From Bdellovibrionales bacterium (lineage in GTDB: Bacteria > Bdellovibrionota > Bdellovibrionia > Bdellovibrionales > UBA1609): 7,871 nt of DNA. How positions within the stretch are numbered: position 1 is the stretch's first letter; each line of letters begins with the position of its first letter. The position numbers were made by a program, and so were the translations under genes. Under the pieces are notes generated by a model. That model was not told the DNA's origin, did no database searches, and worked only from the letters and a program-made list of their open reading frames with translations. Below, one piece after another: positions 6,077 to 7,871 of the stretch. The DNA is taken from contig JAGRAG010000072.1 in the NCBI GenBank assembly GCA_020435025.1, forward strand, positions 1-7,871. Reading direction: 5' to 3'.

Positions 6077-6121
6077 TGTCTTTTAATTAGACAGAAAATC
6101 GTAAACTTGCTCGATCTGTCT
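6077..6121. repeat. Three alternating TGTCT/AGACA arms able to form exclusive hairpins
   Basis: TGTCT (6077-6081), AGACA (6089-6093) and TGTCT (6117-6121) are visible. The middle arm can pair with the first (7-base loop). It can also pair with the third as GACAGA/TCTGTC (6090-6095 with 6115-6120), extended by TCG/CGA across a 3-base bulge. The two pairings exclude each other. The role may be an operator or a weak RNA switch; it may also be chance. Confidence 0.4.
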
Positions 6122-6224
6122 TATTTTGAAACAAGGATGAAAAAATAGGGCCCGGAATGTTGTTCTTTTAAGGAAGCCTGGGTACGATTATGAAGATACA
6201 CAAATACAACGCAATACGTTATCC

Positions 6225-6244
6225 GCAAAATATTGACGTTTTGC
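6225..6244. repeat. Inverted repeat over a TTGACG box upstream of rho
   Basis: Positions from GCAAAA (6225-6230) to TTTTGC (6239-6244) form a 6-bp inverted repeat with an 8-base spacer. The spacer contains most of TTGACG (6233-6238), a near-consensus -35. It could be an operator overlapping a promoter. Confidence 0.4.
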
Positions 6245-6261
6245 ATTTTAAACAATAAGAA
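6233..6261 (+). promoter_or_regulatory. Candidate rho promoter
   Basis: TTGACG (five of six to consensus) is followed after 17 bases by TAAGAA (6256-6261), a poor -10. A second TTGACT (6289-6294) is followed after 19 bases by the same TAAGAA (6314-6319). Either could drive rho, leaving a leader of about 60-120 bases. The -10 matches are weak. Confidence 0.3.
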
Positions 6262-6376
6262 GAACTAACCAAAGCATTCCCACAAAAATTGACTATCTAG
6301 TGGAATCCACACGTAAGAAGTGTGTCTGATATAGGAAATAGATTTTATTTAGTGCCAGGAACCATTCCGAAACAAT

Positions 6377-6381
6377 AAGGA
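6377..6381 (+). promoter_or_regulatory. Ribosome binding site of rho
   Basis: AAGGA lies six bases before ATG 6388 and supports this start, and therefore the long N-terminal extension. Confidence 0.7.
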
Positions 6382-6387
6382 TAAAAA

Positions 6388-7871
6388 ATGGAAGAAAATA
6401 CTGAATCGACCAGTACAAATGCGGAATCAGTTGAACAAGGAAAAAGTAAAACAGAGTCGGCTGGCGAGAATGCACCAAAAGCTCAAGCATCTGAAAGCCC
6501 TTCAGAAGCTCGAAGCGAATCCCATGAAAGAAGATCGGATGAAAGAAAAGACAACAGAGATAAAAGAGGTAAGTCAGGATATAAGGGAAAAGGCTCTAGA
6601 AACCAAGGCGGAGGTAACGGAAGTAATCGAGGCCCGAATCGTGGGAATAACCGGAACTCTCGAGGCGGCTCCCGATCAAAAATAGCCAATGGAAATGTTG
6701 CGCCCCACGATATGGCGGGAGATGAACCTATTGATACCACTCCGGTTGAAGTCGATTTAAGTGATATTAGTTTAACCGATGACGAGAAAAAGATGTTGAG
6801 CTCAAAAGAGTTAAAAACGGCTAACATCAAAAAAGTAACAGCTCTTGCAGAAAAGCTAAAAATCGAAAATGCGGCTGGTATGCGTAGAGCAGATATGGTG
6901 TTTGAAGTCTTAAAGCGCGGAGCTCAGCTGGGCGATATTTTTGGAGATGGCGTTTTGGAAATTCTTCCCGATGGATATGGGTTTCTACGGTCTCCGGACT
7001 ATAACTATCTACCGGGTCCAGATGACATTTATGTAAGCCCATCACAAATACGTCGGTTTGGGCTGCGGACGGGAGATACGGTTACAGGTACTGTTCGTCC
7101 ACCTAAAGACAACGAGCGATACTTTGCATTATTAAAAGTCGACTCTCTTAATCATGAAGCTCCTGAAAAATCGAAACACAAAATTTTGTTTGATAACTTA
7201 ACACCGCTTTATCCCCAAGAAAGATTAAAGTTGGAACACAATCCTGCGGAAATGACTACTCGAATTGTAGACATGATGGTTCCGCTTGGAAAGGGGCAGA
7301 GGGCTTTGATTGTTGCTCCTCCGAGAACGGGAAAAACAGTGTTGATGCAAGATATAGCGAATGCGATTACAACCAACCATCCCGAAGTCAAACTTATCGT
7401 ACTTCTTATCGATGAGCGGCCGGAAGAGGTAACTGATATGGCCAGAAATGTGAAAGGCGAGGTCGTAAGTTCCACTTTCGACGAGCCTCCTTCTCGTCAC
7501 GTTCAAGTTGCGGAGATGGTGATAGCAAAAGCCAAGCGACTTGTTGAGCACAAACATGATGTTGTGATTTTATTAGATTCGATCACTCGTTTGGCACGAG
7601 CGTACAACACCGTTGTTCCTCCTTCTGGAAAGATTTTATCAGGTGGTGTGGACTCCAATGCACTTCATAAGCCCAAAAGATTTTTTGGTGCGGCTCGAAA
7701 TATTGAAGAGGGAGGAAGCCTAACAATTATCGCAACGGCCTTGATTGATACGGGCTCTCGAATGGATGAGGTTATTTTCGAAGAGTTTAAAGGGACGGGT
7801 AACTCGGAAATTAACTTAGATAGAAAGCTTATGGAGCGTCGAATTTTCCCTTGTATGGACATTAATAAGTC
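6388..7871 (+). CDS. rho: Transcription termination factor Rho with long disordered N-terminal extension (3' end cut by window)
   Basis: Rho is a hexameric ATP-driven RNA translocase that ends transcription of untranslated RNA. The window holds 494 whole codons, reaching the point equivalent to about residue 353 of the 419-residue E. coli protein. In order: an N-terminal tail of about 136 residues absent from E. coli; the Rho N domain (about 138-178); the RNA-binding cold-shock-like domain with DGVLEILPDGYGFLRSPD (187-204) and DDIYVSPSQIRRF (212-224); then the ATPase core with Walker A APPRTGKT (310-317), LLIDERPEEVTDM (339-351), Walker B VVILLDSITRLARAYN (392-407), the Q-loop zone SGKILSGGVD (413-422), and DTGSRMDEVIFEEFKGTGN (454-472). 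The Walker A has Arg313-Thr314 where E. coli has Lys-Ala. The tail is first Glu/Ser-rich and then Arg/Gly/Asn-rich (about 47-97, e.g. NRGPNRGNNRNSRGG), and is probably disordered and RNA-binding. The start has AAGGA six bases upstream. Confidence 0.96.
   Translation, partial: MEENTESTSTNAESVEQGKSKTESAGENAPKAQASESPSEARSESHERRSDERKDNRDKRGKSGYKGKGSRNQGGGNGSNRGPNRGNNRNSRGGSRSKIANGNVAPHDMAGDEPIDTTPVEVDLSDISLTDDEKKMLSSKELKTANIKKVTALAEKLKIENAAGMRRADMVFEVLKRGAQLGDIFGDGVLEILPDGYGFLRSPDYNYLPGPDDIYVSPSQIRRFGLRTGDTVTGTVRPPKDNERYFALLKVDSLNHEAPEKSKHKILFDNLTPLYPQERLKLEHNPAEMTTRIVDMMVPLGKGQRALIVAPPRTGKTVLMQDIANAITTNHPEVKLIVLLIDERPEEVTDMARNVKGEVVSSTFDEPPSRHVQVAEMVIAKAKRLVEHKHDVVILLDSITRLARAYNTVVPPSGKILSGGVDSNALHKPKRFFGAARNIEEGGSLTIIATALIDTGSRMDEVIFEEFKGTGNSEINLDRKLMERRIFPCMDINK

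Larger units (their letters stand above)
6000..6387. other. Divergent intergenic region and rho leader
   Basis: This 388-base gap between the PilZ gene (-) and rho (+) has no convincing long gene. It holds several inverted repeats (listed separately), candidate rho promoters and a 10-bp direct repeat AAACAATAAG at 6250-6259 and 6370-6379, the second copy carrying the rho ribosome site. A 22-codon open frame runs from ATG 6190 to TAA 6256-6258, but its nearest AAGGA is 15 bases away, so I do not call it a gene. The region looks like a long regulated rho leader, which is an inference. Confidence 0.5.

Noticed and set aside
6133..6172. Two very short frames, ATG AAA AAA TAG and a four-codon frame ending TTT TAA
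   Set aside because: They are too short to support as genes and occur easily by chance in AT-rich DNA.
6483..6830. 115-codon minus-strand frame opposite the rho N-terminus
   Set aside because: It is antisense to the low-complexity Rho tail, and the + strand frame continues directly into unmistakable Rho.

Overview
The window looks like a housekeeping stretch of a predatory-type bacterium of the Bdellovibrionota. The main evidence is the first gene, a 64-residue single-histone-fold protein. As I recall it, this closely resembles the Bdellovibrio bacteriovorus histone Bd0055, including its RKTVMARDIVIDHL end. A PilZ protein, a large LysM envelope lipoprotein and a Rho with a long disordered N-terminus fit such an organism. 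Non-coding DNA and third codon positions look AT-leaning. I did not count GC, and the assignment to a species or genus is inference.

Layout. (1) Positions 1-194, + strand: histone, missing only the A of its start codon. (2) Positions 217-245: a strong symmetric hairpin with A and T flanks, placed to terminate both the histone and the convergent ligA. (3) Positions 277-2364, - strand: complete NAD-dependent DNA ligase LigA. (4) A divergent intergenic region with the ppx promoter and a strong ribosome binding site. (5) Positions 2530-3435, + strand: single-module Ppx/GppA phosphatase, overlapping by 32 bases a secreted DUF192 protein (3404-3895). (6) Positions 4032-5537, + strand: a 501-residue protein with a lipoprotein-type signal, long acidic linker, two LysM domains, polyproline repeats and a C-terminal membrane helix. 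(7) Positions 5575-5605: a second symmetric terminator shared by convergent genes. (8) Positions 5631-5999, - strand: small PilZ-domain protein. (9) Positions 6000-6387: a long divergent intergenic and leader region with inverted repeats. (10) Position 6388 to the window end, + strand: rho, cut off at about five sixths of its length.

The genes do not form one pathway. Histone, LigA and Rho serve chromosome packaging, replication/repair and transcription termination. Ppx/GppA and DUF192 are probably translationally coupled. The LysM protein probably links peptidoglycan to membrane. The items most worth following up are the bacterial histone, the doubly anchored LysM/polyproline protein, the disordered RG/N-rich Rho extension and the structured rho leader. 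I see no CRISPR array, insertion sequence, tRNA, rRNA or phage gene.
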